Notes: a model not told the origin generated them from the letters alone. Shown: positions 44,398 to 55,101, counted from the first letter of the stretch. The stretch is DNA of 64,000 bases from Sphingomonas sp. PAMC26645 (GCF_004795835.1 NZ_CP039249.1:558001-622000), one strand, 5' to 3'. Numbers and translations are program-made.

Positions 44398-45675
44398 GTG
44401 AAGACGATTTTCGCGGTATCGAGCGGACGACCGCCAGCGGCGATCGCCGTGGTTCGCGTGAGCGGGCCCCAGGCGTTTGCTGCGGCCGAGGCGCTGGCGG
44501 GACCATTGCCGGTGCCGCGCCATGCCAGCCTCCGGGGACTGCGGGACAGCGATGGGGCGTTGCTCGATCGCGCGCTGGTCATCGTGTTTCCGGGACCCGC
44601 GACGGCTACCGGCGAAGACCTGGTCGAGTTCCATTGCCACGGTGGTCGCGCGGTAATCGCGGCGGTCGAGCGTGCGTTGTCGGTAATGCCCGGCCTACGT
44701 CATGCCGAGCCGGGCGAGTTCACGCGCCGCGCGCTGACCAATGGCCGCATCGACCTGACCGAGGCGGAGGGGCTCGCCGATCTCCTCGAAGCCGAGACGG
44801 AGAGCCAGCGGGTCGCGGCGATGACGGCGGCTGAGGGTCGCGTGAGCCAGGCCGTGCGCGGCTGGATGGACTCGGTCGCGATGCTGTCTGCGCGGATCGA
44901 GGCGATGCTCGACTTCGCCGACGAGGACGACGTCGCGAGCGATACCGCCGCGTACGATGCGATCGTCTCGGAGATCGACGCGCTCGCTGCGCAGATCGAG
45001 GCGGTGGTCGATGCCCCGCCGGTCGAGCGGCTGAAGGATGGCCTGCGCGTTGTCATTGGCGGTCCGCCCAACAGCGGCAAGTCGACGTTGCTCAACCTGC
45101 TCGGCGAGCGCGATGCGGCGATCGTTTCGCCGATCTCGGGAACGACGCGCGACCGGATCGACGTTCCGGTGACGCGGGACGGTATCGCCTATGTGCTGAC
45201 GGACACTGCCGGTTTGATCGATACGCTCGACCCGATCGAGGCAATCGGTGTCACGCGTGCGGAAGGTGCGATCGCCGCGGCGGACATCGTGATGTGGCTG
45301 GCCGATACCGCGCCGCCCCGCGCCGATGCGATCTGGATTCATGCGCGTGCCGATCTGCCGGGGCGGGGGGATATGCCCGCCGACCGGACATTGGCGGTCT
45401 CGCAGACCGACCGGGAATCGCTCGATGCCCTTTGGAATGAATTGCATCGGCGAGCGATTGCGATGCTGCCGCGTGGCGATGAGATCGCATTGAAGCAGCA
45501 CCAGCGCCGGCAGTGCGCTGCGGCAGTCGAGGCTCTTCGGTATCGAAGCTCCGATGCGCTTATCGTCGCGGAACACCTTCGACAGGCCCGCGCGATCCTT
45601 GCTGGCGTGCTTGGGCTCGACGCGACGGGGGAGATGCTCGACGCGCTGTTCGGACGTTTCTGCATCGGGAAGTGA
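44398..45675 (+). CDS. mnmE: tRNA modification GTPase MnmE
   Basis: The 425-residue GTPase works with MnmG to make 5-(carboxymethyl)aminomethyluridine at the tRNA wobble position. N-terminal folate-binding TIFAVSSGRPPAAIAVVRVS and CHGGRAVIAAVERAL are followed by a helical region and the G-domain (GGPPNSGKSTLLNLLGERDA, SGTTRDRIDVPV, TDTAGLID). It ends with the FCIGK motif whose Cys is conserved. The start is GTG. A parS site follows directly. Confidence 0.96.
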   Translation: MKTIFAVSSGRPPAAIAVVRVSGPQAFAAAEALAGPLPVPRHASLRGLRDSDGALLDRALVIVFPGPATATGEDLVEFHCHGGRAVIAAVERALSVMPGLRHAEPGEFTRRALTNGRIDLTEAEGLADLLEAETESQRVAAMTAAEGRVSQAVRGWMDSVAMLSARIEAMLDFADEDDVASDTAAYDAIVSEIDALAAQIEAVVDAPPVERLKDGLRVVIGGPPNSGKSTLLNLLGERDAAIVSPISGTTRDRIDVPVTRDGIAYVLTDTAGLIDTLDPIEAIGVTRAEGAIAAADIVMWLADTAPPRADAIWIHARADLPGRGDMPADRTLAVSQTDRESLDALWNELHRRAIAMLPRGDEIALKQHQRRQCAAAVEALRYRSSDALIVAEHLRQARAILAGVLGLDATGEMLDALFGRFCIGK

Positions 45676-45691
45676 TGTTCCACGTGGAACA
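45676..45691. other. parS site 2 (between mnmE and mnmG)
   Basis: TGTTCCACGTGGAACA is a perfect 16-base palindrome of the parS type bound by ParB proteins. It begins one base after the mnmE stop and lies about 3 kb from parB. Confidence 0.93.
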
Positions 45692-45708
45692 TCTTTGACG
45701 CGTCGGTC

Positions 45709-47565
45709 GTGGCGTTCTACGGCCGTGACATGTTCGATGTAGTGGTGGTTGGCGGTGGCCATGCCGGAACCGAAGCCGCAGCCGCGGCGGCGCGGAGGGG
45801 CGCGCGTACCGCGCTCGTATCGTTCGACGCTGCGCATATTGGCGCGATGTCGTGCAATCCGGCGATTGGTGGGCTCGGTAAGGGGCATATGGTTCGCGAG
45901 GTCGACGCGTTCGATGGGCTGATCGGACGCGCGGCCGATGCTGCTGCGATCCACTATCGGATGCTCAATCGGAGCAAGGGTTCGGCGGTGCAGGGCCCTC
46001 GGATCCAGGCTGATCGGCGTCTGTATTCCGGGGCGATCCAGGCGATGCTTGCGGCCACGGAAGGCCTCTCGATCGTCGAGGGCGAGGCGACGGCGTTGCA
46101 TTGCGACGGCGATCGCGTGGCGGGTGTCGTGCTGGCGGATGGCGCGATCGTGGCGGCACGCGCGGTAGTGTTGGCGACCGGCACGTTCCTGGGGGGCCGT
46201 ATCTTCCGGGGTGACGATCGCGAGGAAGGGGGCCGGATCGGCGAGCGCGCCGCCAAGCCACTCGCGGACCAGTTGCGCGCGCGGGACCTGCCGATGGCGC
46301 GACTGAAGACGGGGACGCCGCCGCGGCTCGACGGTCGGACGATCGACTGGGGTGCTCTTGCGGAACAGCCGTCGGACCTCGATCCCTGGACGATGTCGCC
46401 GATGACCCGTGCGCGTCCATTGCCCCAGGTCGCGTGTGCCATCACGCGTACGACTGATCGGACGCACGCGATCATTCGCGAGGCATTCCATCGGTCGCCG
46501 CTGTTTACGGGCGCAATCGAAGCGGCCGGCCCGCGCTACTGTCCGTCGATTGAGGACAAGGTGCATCGGTTTGGCGACCGGGACGGGCATCAGGTTTTCC
46601 TCGAACCCGAAGGCCTCGACGATGCGACGGTCTATCCGAACGGGCTGTCGACGTCGCTGCCTGTCGAGGTCCAGGCGGCGATGCTGGCTAGTATTCCCGG
46701 GCTCGAGCGTGTGACGATGACGATGCCGGGTTACGCGGTCGAGTATGATTATATCGATCCGCGGGCGCTCGATACGCGGTTGGCGCTGGGTGCGATCGAG
46801 GGCGTGTTTTGCGCGGGGCAGATCAACGGCACGACTGGATACGAGGAAGCGGCGGGGCAGGGGCTAGTCGCTGGGCTGAATGCTGCAGCGTATGCATGCG
46901 ATCTGGCGCCGGTGATCCTCGATCGCGCGTCGAGCTATCTTGGGGTGATGATTGACGACCTCACGCTGCAAGGCGTGACCGAGCCGTATCGGATGCTGAC
47001 GGCGCGGGCGGAGTTTCGGTTGTCCTTGCGCGCGGATAATGCCGAGACACGACTGGGTGGAATTGCGGAGGCGGCTGGGTGTCTTGGACCCAAGCGTTTG
47101 GCGCACCAACATACTTTGGCGGAAGATCGCGCTCGTTTCCGCTCGGCGCTCGACGGCGAGCGGACTGCGACCCATGTAGCCGATCAGGGCGTTGCGATTG
47201 GTCGAGATGGTGCGCGGCGGACGGCGTTCGACTGGCTCCGGTTCGAGGGGGTAACGCTCTCGCATGTAGCACCGGATGCGGCGACGGGCATCCCGACCGC
47301 AGTCGTTGACGAAGTGTTAGAGGACGCGCGCTACGCTCCGTATATCGAGCGGCAGGCGCAGGAGGTCGCGCGGTTGCGGGCCGACGAGGCGATCCGTTTG
47401 CCGGAGGACCTTGCCTACGACCGCGTGCCTGGTCTTTCTAACGAGATGATCGATCGCCTGAGCGCGGCGCGGCCGACGTCGCTAGCGGCGGCGGCGCGGG
47501 TGCGGGGGATCACCCCGGCGGCTCTGTCGGCTGTTCTATTGCATACGAAACGAGTGCCAGCATGA
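45709..47565 (+). CDS. mnmG: tRNA uridine-modification flavoprotein MnmG
   Basis: The 618-residue FAD protein partners MnmE. It has [20 protein letters not shown] at the start (FAD binding), [17 protein letters not shown], and the family signature [12 protein letters not shown] near residue 275. The C-terminal helical domain binds MnmE and tRNA. The GTG at 45709 was kept as the start; ATG 45730 (MFDVVVV) is an alternative. Its stop overlaps rsmG by four bases. Confidence 0.96.
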   Translation: MAFYGRDMFDVVVVGGGHAGTEAAAAAARRGARTALVSFDAAHIGAMSCNPAIGGLGKGHMVREVDAFDGLIGRAADAAAIHYRMLNRSKGSAVQGPRIQADRRLYSGAIQAMLAATEGLSIVEGEATALHCDGDRVAGVVLADGAIVAARAVVLATGTFLGGRIFRGDDREEGGRIGERAAKPLADQLRARDLPMARLKTGTPPRLDGRTIDWGALAEQPSDLDPWTMSPMTRARPLPQVACAITRTTDRTHAIIREAFHRSPLFTGAIEAAGPRYCPSIEDKVHRFGDRDGHQVFLEPEGLDDATVYPNGLSTSLPVEVQAAMLASIPGLERVTMTMPGYAVEYDYIDPRALDTRLALGAIEGVFCAGQINGTTGYEEAAGQGLVAGLNAAAYACDLAPVILDRASSYLGVMIDDLTLQGVTEPYRMLTARAEFRLSLRADNAETRLGGIAEAAGCLGPKRLAHQHTLAEDRARFRSALDGERTATHVADQGVAIGRDGARRTAFDWLRFEGVTLSHVAPDAATGIPTAVVDEVLEDARYAPYIERQAQEVARLRADEAIRLPEDLAYDRVPGLSNEMIDRLSAARPTSLAAAARVRGITPAALSAVLLHTKRVPA

Positions 47566-48182
47566 CTGAAGACGACGCACAGGGCTGGACCACGGAGCGG
47601 TTCGGGGCGGCAGCGACCGAGCGCTTGAACGCGTTCGTGGCGATGGTCGTCGAGGAAGCGCCGCATCAGAATCTGATCGCGCCGTCGACGATCCCGACGA
47701 TCTGGGACCGGCACGTTGTGGATTCGCTCCAGTTGGTTGCGCTTGCGGGCGCGGATACGTCGGCGAAGCGTTGGCTCGATATCGGCACCGGCGGGGGGTT
47801 TCCCGGTATGGTCGTCGCGCTGGTTCGCGAGGGGCCGGTTGATCTGGTCGAGCCCCGGCGCCGGCGCGCGGACTTTCTCCAGTTGTGTGTCGCTCGGCTC
47901 GGGCTCGGAGAACAGGTCCGCGTTCACGCCTCGAAAGTCGAGAATGCCACGGCCGACGCGTCGATCATTTCTGCTCGCGCGGTCGCGTCGTTGCAAAACC
48001 TTTTGCGTGGCGCGGCGCACTGCGCCACAACGGAGACGCGGTGGTTGCTTCCTCGGGGGCGTTTCGACGAGGAGGAGCTGACCGCGCTCAAGCAGCACTG
48101 GCGGTTTATGTTCCACGTGGAACAAAGCGTCACGAACCCGGAGTCGTCGATCGTGGTTCTGGATCGGGTAAGCGCGCGATGA
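47562..48182 (+). CDS. rsmG: 16S rRNA (guanine527-N7)-methyltransferase RsmG
   Basis: The 206-residue SAM-dependent enzyme methylates G527 of 16S rRNA. It has [20 protein letters not shown], which precedes the SAM-binding [20 protein letters not shown], and [14 protein letters not shown] later. A parS palindrome lies inside its 3' part and is read as FHVE. Its stop overlaps parA by four bases, so mnmG, rsmG, parA and parB are coupled. Confidence 0.95.
   Translation: MTEDDAQGWTTERFGAAATERLNAFVAMVVEEAPHQNLIAPSTIPTIWDRHVVDSLQLVALAGADTSAKRWLDIGTGGGFPGMVVALVREGPVDLVEPRRRRADFLQLCVARLGLGEQVRVHASKVENATADASIISARAVASLQNLLRGAAHCATTETRWLLPRGRFDEEELTALKQHWRFMFHVEQSVTNPESSIVVLDRVSAR
48109..48124. other. 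parS site 3 (inside rsmG)
   Basis: TGTTCCACGTGGAACA, a second perfect copy, lies in the rsmG coding sequence 55 bases before the parA start. The gene's protein sequence there is MFHVEQ, so the codons keep the site. Confidence 0.93.
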
Positions 48183-48961
48183 TCACCATCGCGGTCGCCA
48201 ATCAAAAGGGCGGGGTGGGCAAGACCACCAGCGCCATCAACCTCGCGACCGCGCTCGCGGCGACGGGGATGCGCGTGCTGCTAGTCGATCTCGATCCGCA
48301 GGGCAACGCGTCGACCGGGCTCGGCATCGGCCATTCGCAGCGCGAGCGGTCGAGCTACGACGTGCTGGTCGGCGAGACGTCGATCGAGGAAGCGGTGGTG
48401 CATACGCGCGTGCCGCGGCTCGATATCGTGCCGGCAACGGTCGACCTGTCGGGCGCGGAGATCGAGCTGGTCGATTTCGATGCGCGTACGCACCGGCTCG
48501 ATCGTGCGGTGAAAGCGGCGCAGGGGCCGTGGGATATCGCGCTGATCGATTGTCCGCCGTCGCTGGGGCTGCTGACGATCAATGCGATGGTCGCGGCGGA
48601 CTCGTTGCTCGTGCCGTTGCAATGCGAGTTTTTCGCGCTCGAGGGGTTGTCGCAGTTGTTGAGTACGGTCGAGCGGATCCGCCAGCGGTTCAATCCTGGG
48701 TTGTCGATCCTGGGGGTTGCGCTGACGATGTTCGATCGTCGCAACCGGCTCACCGACCAGGTCTCGGCGGATGTCCGCGCCGTGTTGGGCAAGGTCGTGT
48801 TCGAGACGGTGATCCCGCGCAACGTGCGGCTGTCGGAGGCGCCGAGCCACGGGTTGCCGGCGCTGATTTATGATCACCGGTGTTCGGGGTCGCAGGCGTA
48901 TATTGCGCTGGCGCGTGAGCTTATCGGGCGGCTTCCGGCAACTGCGCAGGTTGCGGCATGA
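48179..48961 (+). CDS. parA: Chromosome partitioning ATPase ParA
   Basis: The 260-residue Walker-type ATPase drives origin segregation with ParB. The deviant Walker A is VANQKGGVGKTTSAINLATA, Walker A' is VLLVDLDPQGNASTGLG, and Walker B is ALIDCPPSLGLLTINAMVAA. An open frame reaches 98 codons further upstream but through rsmG. Overlaps rsmG and parB by ATGA junctions. Confidence 0.97.
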   Translation: MITIAVANQKGGVGKTTSAINLATALAATGMRVLLVDLDPQGNASTGLGIGHSQRERSSYDVLVGETSIEEAVVHTRVPRLDIVPATVDLSGAEIELVDFDARTHRLDRAVKAAQGPWDIALIDCPPSLGLLTINAMVAADSLLVPLQCEFFALEGLSQLLSTVERIRQRFNPGLSILGVALTMFDRRNRLTDQVSADVRAVLGKVVFETVIPRNVRLSEAPSHGLPALIYDHRCSGSQAYIALARELIGRLPATAQVAA

Positions 48962-49857
48962 GCGACGGTAACAAACGCGGCCGGCCGGGGTTGGGCAGGG
49001 GCCTCAACGCGCTGCTCGGCGAGATGGCGCGCGAGACGCCGGTATCGGCCGATGGTGCGGCGCAGCAATCGTCGGGTGTGCGGATGCTGCCGGTCAGCTC
49101 GCTGTCGCCACATCCCGATCAGCCGCGGCGGCATTTCGACGAGGCTATGCTCGACGAGCTGGCCGCGTCGATCGCGTCGCGGGGGCTGATCCAGCCGATC
49201 GTCGTGCGGCCGCACGGGCATGATTATCAGATCGTCGCGGGCGAGCGGCGCTGGCGGGCGGCCCAGCGCGCGCGGCTGCACGAGGTGCCGGTCGTCGTCC
49301 GCGACTTCGACGACGCCGAGACGCTCGAGATCGCGCTGATCGAGAACATCCAGCGCGAGGATCTCAACGCGATCGAAGAGGCTCAAGCGTATCAGCGGCT
49401 GGCGGGCGAGTATGGGCACACGCAGGAGGTGCTTGCCAAGATCGTCCACAAGTCGCGCAGTCATGTCGCGAACCTGCTGCGGCTGCTGGAGCTGCCGGCG
49501 CAGGTGCAGTCGCAGGTGGTCGATGGGTCGCTGTCGATGGGACATGCGCGGGCGTTGCTGGGGTCGCCGGACGTTGAGTCGCTGGCGGATCAGGTCGTGT
49601 CGCGGGGGCTCTCGGTGCGCGAGACCGAGAAGCTGGCGCGCGATGCGAAGCCTGGGCGGAGCCGGGGCGGTGGTGGGTCGTCCGAGCCTCGGGTGCCGGA
49701 TGCGGATATTGCGGCGTTGGAGCGGCAGTTGGCGGATCTGCTCGGGTTGCAGGTGAAGGTGGCGCATACCGAGACTGGGGGGACGTTGACGTTGAGTTAC
49801 TCGACGTTGGACCAGCTCGATATGGTTTGTCAGCGGTTGACGGGTGGGGCGATCTAA
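48958..49857 (+). CDS. parB: Chromosome partitioning protein ParB
   Basis: The 299-residue CTPase binds parS. It shows RPGLGRGLNALLG at the N-terminus, GERRWRAAQRARLHEVPVVV (the CTP/arginine-rich patch), and the helix-turn-helix IENIQREDLNAIEEAQAYQR with AKIVHKSRSHVANLLRLLEL. A C-terminal dimerisation domain follows to the end (ALERQLADLLGLQVKVAHTE). parS sites lie within 1, 3 and 13 kb. Confidence 0.96.
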   Translation: MSDGNKRGRPGLGRGLNALLGEMARETPVSADGAAQQSSGVRMLPVSSLSPHPDQPRRHFDEAMLDELAASIASRGLIQPIVVRPHGHDYQIVAGERRWRAAQRARLHEVPVVVRDFDDAETLEIALIENIQREDLNAIEEAQAYQRLAGEYGHTQEVLAKIVHKSRSHVANLLRLLELPAQVQSQVVDGSLSMGHARALLGSPDVESLADQVVSRGLSVRETEKLARDAKPGRSRGGGGSSEPRVPDADIAALERQLADLLGLQVKVAHTETGGTLTLSYSTLDQLDMVCQRLTGGAI

Positions 49858-49885
49858 GGCGCGGGCCCGATCCAATCGCACCCCG

Positions 49886-49957
49886 CCCGTTCGTGCTGAG
49901 CGAAGTCGAAGCACCTGCGTACCGGACCATCCTTCGACTTCGCTCAGGACGAACGGG
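49886..49957. repeat. Palindromic intergenic repeat, family E full copy
   Basis: CCCGTTCGTGCTGAGCGAAG and CTTCGCTCAGGACGAACGGG form long complementary arms. The half copy at 9650 carries the right-hand arm. It lies 28 bases after the parB stop. Confidence 0.85.
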
Positions 49958-49985
49958 TTGAGGGGGTGAATGGAGGATCACTAAT

Positions 49986-50084
49986 TTCCGTCATCCCGGC
50001 GGAAGCCGGGACCCACGGTTGCGGTGCGCTTCATGAGCCAACGTCCCGCGTCCATGGGTCCCGGCGTGCGCCGGGATGACGGAA
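49986..50084. repeat. Palindromic intergenic repeat, family D copy 1
   Basis: TTCCGTCATCCCGGCGGAAG and CGCCGGGATGACGGAA form the arms with GGGACCCA / TGGGTCCC inside. It stands between parB and the converging holA, adjoining the family E palindrome. Confidence 0.85.
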
Positions 50085-50142
50085 GGTGGGGGGTCGGAAA
50101 GAGGGAAGCGGAGGCAGACGCAGACGCGGTTGCGGTTGCGCG

Positions 50143-51162
50143 TTAGTTTCGCCGGGCGATCGCTTGGGATAGCGCCACCACCGCTGCCTCCGCCACCACA
50201 CCGCCAGCATTCCCCGATGCCATGATCGCGCGCTCGGCGGTCCGGACCCGCTGGATCGCGGTGGCGAGCATTACCGGTGACCAGCGGCGCAAGGACCGCG
50301 CGGTGCTGGCCTCTTCCTTAAAGAAGACGCGGTGGCGTTTCATCACCGCGTCGACCGCTTCGCCGCGGTCGATTTCGCCGCGCATGTCAGAGAGCGCGAT
50401 CAGGCGGCGGACGAGTTGGCGGAGCCACGGGATCGGCGACGTGCCGGCTTCCTGCAACACCGCGAGTTCGGCACCAAGATCGTCGACCCGGCCTTCGATG
50501 ACGGCGTCGATCGCACGGCTCATTTCCGCATCGCCGAGGTCTGCGCCGACCGCATCGAGTGCGTGGTGATCGAGGTCCGCAGGCCGATCGGGCGCGGCGT
50601 CGAGGTAGAGCGCGAGCTTCTCGATCTCACGCGAAATGACGGCGCGATCGCCGCCGGTCGTATCAACGAGGCGGCGGGCGACGCCGGGGGCGGGGCGGAG
50701 GCCGTTCTCGTTGGCGATCGTCGTGGCGAGGCGTTCGGCGTCCTGCGCGGTCGGGGCGTAGCAGGCGAACGCCATCGCGCGTGGGGAGTCGATCGCGAGC
50801 TTGACGATCTTGGCGGTGGATTTGACTGTCGGGGCGATCGCGACGACGGGGTTGCCGACGCGTTCGGCCGCGAGGAGGTTGGTGAAGGCTTCGAGGCTTT
50901 CCTCGCCGGCCGACGCGACGCGGACGAACCGGGCCCCGGCGAAGAACGATAGCGACGCGGCTTCGTCAGTCAGCCGGCCCGGGTCGCTCTTGAGCGTCGA
51001 GCCGTCGAGATCGACGCGTTCGGCATCCGCGCCCATCGCCTTGGCCAGCACGCGGGCAAGGTCGCTTGCGCCGGCTTCGTCGGGGCCGTGGAGCAGGTAC
51101 AGGCGGATATCGCCGCCCGGTTTGGCCAGCGCACCGCGGATCTGGCCGGCGCTGGCCTTCAC
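50143..51162 (-). CDS. holA: DNA polymerase III delta subunit
   Basis: The 339-residue clamp-loader wrench loads the beta clamp. The start GTG ([20 protein letters not shown]) overlaps the lptE stop, and LYLLHGPDEAGASDLARVLA matches the HolA N-terminus. The later NENGLRPAPGVARRLVDTTG and SREIEKLALYLDAAPD are family-typical, as is the C-terminal VFFKEEASTARSLRRWSPVM. It is in a minus-strand leuS-lptE-holA chain widely seen in proteobacteria. Confidence 0.9.
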   Translation of the reverse strand: MKASAGQIRGALAKPGGDIRLYLLHGPDEAGASDLARVLAKAMGADAERVDLDGSTLKSDPGRLTDEAASLSFFAGARFVRVASAGEESLEAFTNLLAAERVGNPVVAIAPTVKSTAKIVKLAIDSPRAMAFACYAPTAQDAERLATTIANENGLRPAPGVARRLVDTTGGDRAVISREIEKLALYLDAAPDRPADLDHHALDAVGADLGDAEMSRAIDAVIEGRVDDLGAELAVLQEAGTSPIPWLRQLVRRLIALSDMRGEIDRGEAVDAVMKRHRVFFKEEASTARSLRRWSPVMLATAIQRVRTAERAIMASGNAGGVVAEAAVVALSQAIARRN

Positions 51163-51689
51163 TTTGCGGGCGTAGTGGCCTGCGCCGCGGCGACCGCCGG
51201 CGTGTTCCGCGCATATAGCGCTACACGCGCGACGATCTGGTCGGCGACGATCTGCGACAGGCGTTCGAGCGCAGTGTTCTCGGCGGCGATCGTCGCATAT
51301 TCGGAGCGGACAACGTCGATGCCGGCGTCGGAGCCGGCAGTCGCGTCGAGCAGCACCGAATTGTCGCCGATCCGCACGAGCTGATAGCGCGCGCGCAACG
51401 TGCGGCGTTCGCGCGAGACGCTGTCGTCGGTGCGGACGCCGAGGCCGCTGATCGTGTCGTCGAGGCGGATGTCGATCCGGTAGAGCGCGGGTGCGCCGTT
51501 CGAGGGCAGGCGATCGCGCAGCGCGGTGGCCATCAGCCAGCCGTTCTTCCCCGCGATCGGGGCGATCTCGACCTGGCCGAGCGCGCCCGCGACCGGACCG
51601 CTGCTGCCGCCTGCATAGAGCGGGTGCAGGCCGCATCCGGACAGCGCAGGGGCCAGCGCGAGCGCGCCAAGGATCGCTAGGCGCTTCAT
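51159..51689 (-). CDS. lptE: LPS assembly lipoprotein LptE
   Basis: The 176-residue lipoprotein has signal and lipobox PALSGC (Cys near residue 19) followed by [16 protein letters not shown]. It forms the plug of the outer-membrane LptD translocon for LPS, consistent with [20 protein letters not shown]. Its start overlaps the leuS stop and its stop the holA GTG. The pairing with leuS and holA is conserved and supports the assignment despite low sequence conservation. Confidence 0.88.
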   Translation of the reverse strand: MKRLAILGALALAPALSGCGLHPLYAGGSSGPVAGALGQVEIAPIAGKNGWLMATALRDRLPSNGAPALYRIDIRLDDTISGLGVRTDDSVSRERRTLRARYQLVRIGDNSVLLDATAGSDAGIDVVRSEYATIAAENTALERLSQIVADQIVARVALYARNTPAVAAAQATTPAK

Positions 51690-54367
51690 GCGACGATGTT
51701 CACGAGACGGTCGGGCACGACGATCACTTTCCGGGGCGGCTTGCCCTCGAGCAGGCGGACGATCTTTTCGGAGGCGAGTGCGGCGGCTTCGACCTCGTCC
51801 TTCGGTGCGCCCTTGGGGAAGACGAGCGTGTCGCGGAGCTTGCCGTTGACCTGCACCGCGATCGTGACTTCGTCGTCGACCAGCATCGCCGGATCGACGA
51901 TCGGCCAGGCGGCGTCGGCGATCAGGCCGTCATTGCCCGCGGTCGCCCATGCTTCCTCGGCGACGTGCGGGACCATTGGGCTGACGAGCAGCAGCAGCGT
52001 GCGGATCGCCTGTTCGCGGTCTGCGGAGGGCGCGGCCTTCTCGATCGCGCTGCACAAGCTGTAGAGCCGCGCGACTGCCTTGTTGAACTGCAAGGCATTG
52101 ATATCGCTCTCGATACCGACGGTCGTGCGGTGGCAGAGTTTGCGCAAGGCGATGTCTTCGCCCTCGGCCTTGGCGGCATCGTCCGACTCGATCAGGCGCC
52201 AGAGACGCTGGACGAACCGCCACGCGCCTTCGATGCCGGATTCGCTCCAGGGGAGATCGCGTTCGGGCGGCGAGTCGGAGAGCACGAACCAGCGCACCGC
52301 GTCGGCGCCATACTGGTCGACGATCGGCTCGGGATCGACGGTGTTCTTCTTCGACTTCGACATCTTCGTCACGCGGCCGACCGTCACGGGGCCTCCGGTC
52401 GCGATCTCGATATACCCTGCATCGGTCTTGCGGACCTCGTCGGGAGACAGCCACTTCGTCTTCACCGGTGCGTCGCTCGAATCGTCGTCGTCGGTGTCGG
52501 CCTCCGGCTGCACGTCGCCGGCGTCGCCTCGGCTATACGTCTCGTGCGTGACCATGCCTTGCGTGAACAGGCCGGCGAACGGCTCGGCAATGTCGAGCAT
52601 GCCGATATGCTTCAGCGCGCGCGTCCAGAACCGCGCATAGAGCAGGTGCAGGATCGCGTGCTCGACGCCGCCGATATACTGGTTGACCGGCAGCCACTTC
52701 TCCGCGCCCGACCGGTCGAACGGCTTGGCGTCCGGCTGGCTGGCGAAGCGGATGAAATACCACGACGAATCGACGAAGGTGTCGAGCGTATCGGTCTCGC
52801 GTCGGGCAGGGCCTGCGCAGGACGGGCAGGGGACGTGCTTCCAGGTCGGATGGCGATCGAGTGGGTTGCCGGGGATGTCGAAGCTGACGTCCTCGGGCAG
52901 GACGATCGGCAGCTGGTCCTTGGGCACGGGCACCGCACCGCACGCGTCGCAGTGGATGATCGGGATCGGCGTGCCCCAGTAACGCTGGCGGCTGACGCCC
53001 CAGTCGCGCAGGCGGAACACGGTCGTGCCCTTGCCCCAGCCTTCGCCCTCGGCACGCTCGATCACGACGCGCTTGGCGTCCTCGATGTCCATGCCGTCGA
53101 GAAAATGCGAGTTCACTATGGTGCCGGCGCCGGTCCAGGCGGTGTCGCCGACGAACACGGGGGCCTCGTCATCGCCTTCGCTGACGACGCGCTTGACGGG
53201 CAAGTCGTATTTGCGCGCGAAATCGAGATCGCGCTGGTCGTGCGCGGGGACGCCGAACACCGCGCCGGTGCCGTATTCCATCAGCACGAAGTTCGCGATG
53301 TAGACGGGGAGGTGCCACGTCTTGTCGAGCGGATGCACTGCGCGGATGCCGGTGTCGAAGCCGAGCTTTTCCTGCGTGTCGAGTTCCGCCGCGGTGGTGC
53401 CGCCGCGCTTGCAGAGTTCGATGAAGGCTGCGGCGTCGGGGTTCGTCTCGGCGATGGCGCGCGCGATCGGGTGATCGGCGGCGACCGCGACGAAGCTGGA
53501 GCCGAACATCGTGTCGGGGCGGGTGGTGAAGACCTCGACCGACTCTATTCCCTTCCCGCTTGCGGGAGGGGTTAGGGGAGGGGAGGCATCCTCGGACGCT
53601 GCCGCCGCGTTCGTGTCAGGCCCTCCCCCGACCCCTCCCGCGAGCGGGAGGGGAGCAGTGAGGTCGAACTTGAACTGCAGGCCCTGGCTGCGGCCAATCC
53701 AGTTCTCCTGCATCAGCTTGACCTTGTCGGGCCAATGCTCGAGCGCGCCGAGGCCGTCGACCAGTTCGTCGGCGAAGTCGGTAATCTTCAGGAACCACTG
53801 CGACAGCTTCCGCCGCTCGACCAGCGCACCGGAGCGCCAGCCACGACCGTCGATCACCTGCTCGTTGGCGAGCACGGTCATGTCGACCGGATCCCAATTG
53901 ACCGCTGATTCCTTGCGATAGACCAAGCCAGCCGCGAACAGGTCGAGGAACAGCGCCTGCTCGTGGCCGTAATATTCAGGCTCGCACGTCGCCAGTTCGC
54001 GCGTCCAGTCGAGCGCGAAGCCGAGGCGCTTCAGCTGCGCCTTCATCGTCGCGATGTTGGCGCGCGTCCAATTGCCCGGATGCACGCCCTTTTCCATCGC
54101 CGCGTTTTCGGCAGGCATGCCGAACGCGTCCCAGCCCATCGGATGGAGCACTTCCATGCCCTTCATCCGACGGAACCGCGCGAGCACGTCGCCCATCGTG
54201 TAGTTCCGGACATGCCCCATGTGGATGCGCCCCGACGGATAGGGGAACATCTCGAGCACGTACGAACGCGGCTTGGTCGACAGGTCGTCCGCGGCGAACG
54301 TCTTGCGCTCGTCCCAGACCTTCTGCCACGCCGCGTCCGCCTTCAACGCATTGAAACGCGACGCCAT
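51686..54367 (-). CDS. leuS: Leucyl-tRNA synthetase with an in-frame palindromic-repeat insertion
   Basis: The 893-residue class I synthetase charges tRNA-Leu. It has the HIGH-type motif [20 protein letters not shown], the editing domain from [16 protein letters not shown] (near residue 277) through [20 protein letters not shown], and the KMSKS loop in [20 protein letters not shown]. At residues 237-274 it carries an extra [10 protein letters not shown]...[10 protein letters not shown] that is the translation of an inverted repeat at 53550-53655. Two cysteine pairs (CDACG and CPSC) form a zinc site. An acidic D-rich insertion follows near residue 635. It overlaps lptE. Confidence 0.95.
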   Translation of the reverse strand: MASRFNALKADAAWQKVWDERKTFAADDLSTKPRSYVLEMFPYPSGRIHMGHVRNYTMGDVLARFRRMKGMEVLHPMGWDAFGMPAENAAMEKGVHPGNWTRANIATMKAQLKRLGFALDWTRELATCEPEYYGHEQALFLDLFAAGLVYRKESAVNWDPVDMTVLANEQVIDGRGWRSGALVERRKLSQWFLKITDFADELVDGLGALEHWPDKVKLMQENWIGRSQGLQFKFDLTAPLPLAGGVGGGPDTNAAAASEDASPPLTPPASGKGIESVEVFTTRPDTMFGSSFVAVAADHPIARAIAETNPDAAAFIELCKRGGTTAAELDTQEKLGFDTGIRAVHPLDKTWHLPVYIANFVLMEYGTGAVFGVPAHDQRDLDFARKYDLPVKRVVSEGDDEAPVFVGDTAWTGAGTIVNSHFLDGMDIEDAKRVVIERAEGEGWGKGTTVFRLRDWGVSRQRYWGTPIPIIHCDACGAVPVPKDQLPIVLPEDVSFDIPGNPLDRHPTWKHVPCPSCAGPARRETDTLDTFVDSSWYFIRFASQPDAKPFDRSGAEKWLPVNQYIGGVEHAILHLLYARFWTRALKHIGMLDIAEPFAGLFTQGMVTHETYSRGDAGDVQPEADTDDDDSSDAPVKTKWLSPDEVRKTDAGYIEIATGGPVTVGRVTKMSKSKKNTVDPEPIVDQYGADAVRWFVLSDSPPERDLPWSESGIEGAWRFVQRLWRLIESDDAAKAEGEDIALRKLCHRTTVGIESDINALQFNKAVARLYSLCSAIEKAAPSADREQAIRTLLLLVSPMVPHVAEEAWATAGNDGLIADAAWPIVDPAMLVDDEVTIAVQVNGKLRDTLVFPKGAPKDEVEAAALASEKIVRLLEGKPPRKVIVVPDRLVNIVA
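53550..53655. repeat. Palindromic element inside leuS (family A-like)
   Basis: CCCTTCCCGCTTGCGGGAGG and CCCTCCCGCGAGCGGGAGGG are complementary arms, and GGTTAGGGGAGGGGA / CCCTCCCCCGACCCC pair inside. The element keeps the leuS frame open. The middle (GCATCCTCGGACGCTGCCGC) is not part of the arms. Confidence 0.85.
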
Positions 54368-54378
54368 TATATCAGTCC

Positions 54379-54810
54379 TCAGCCCGCGATCGAGGCGCGG
54401 CGCAGGTCGCGGGCCTTGGTCAGGATGATGTCCTCGAGCTTCTGCGTGGTCGCGGCCTGCACCGGCGACGAGACCCACTGGCCATTGCGGTTGACTTCGC
54501 GGAGGGCGGCGACGCGCAGTGCATCGGCGCGCAGATCCTGGTCGAGGATCGAGACGGTCACCTTCATGCGCTCGGTCGGCGTCTGCGGGTTGATGTACCA
54601 GTCGGTGACGATCACGCCGCCGTTGGAGTCGGTCTGGAGCAGCGGCATGAAGCCGAGCGTGTCGAGGCTCGCTCGCCACAGGTAGCTGTTGACGCCGATC
54701 GTCGTGATCTTCGATGCGGCGAGATCCGCCTTGGGACGCGCCGATCCGCCGCCGCAAGCGACGAGAGGCAGGGCAAACAGCACGACTGCGATACGCGAGC
54801 GGCGGAACAT
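54379..54810 (-). CDS. DUF3576 family lipoprotein
   Basis: The 143-residue protein begins [20 protein letters not shown], a signal with lipobox LVAC. The DUF3576 core follows: [20 protein letters not shown] near residue 37, [20 protein letters not shown] and [23 protein letters not shown] 54810 was chosen because AGGA stands eight bases before it; in-frame upstream ATGs at 54816 and 54819 are alternatives. The gene is just upstream of leuS on the same strand, and the function is unknown. Confidence 0.82.
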   Translation of the reverse strand: MFRRSRIAVVLFALPLVACGGGSARPKADLAASKITTIGVNSYLWRASLDTLGFMPLLQTDSNGGVIVTDWYINPQTPTERMKVTVSILDQDLRADALRVAALREVNRNGQWVSSPVQAATTQKLEDIILTKARDLRRASIAG

Positions 54811-55101
54811 GGGCATCATCCTGGCAAGAAAATCAGCCCTTGCTCTACAGGCGAGCCCGCGCGCCCGCAAGCAGACGCCGGCGTGCGCGACGAGCGTATG
54901 CGCGGAGGGCTGCCCCGACCGGGAGAGCAATCGATTCGGTAGCGCTATCGCGGCGATCTGTGTGCTGATTGCAACACTGTCCGACAATTCGGCGACGAAG
55001 GGTGGGAATGGGCGGTTCTGCGGCCTTTGCTGTGGATCAATTCATGTTAGATGCGGTTTAACAGGATCCGATTACGGGATTCGAAGGACAGATTCGTTGT
55101 G

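Noticed and set aside
44695..46590. 631-codon minus-strand open frame
   Set aside because: Antisense to mnmE and mnmG; Arg- and His-rich without motifs.
51491..53575. 694-codon plus-strand open frame
   Set aside because: It is the antisense of leuS and lptE and shows no protein motif.
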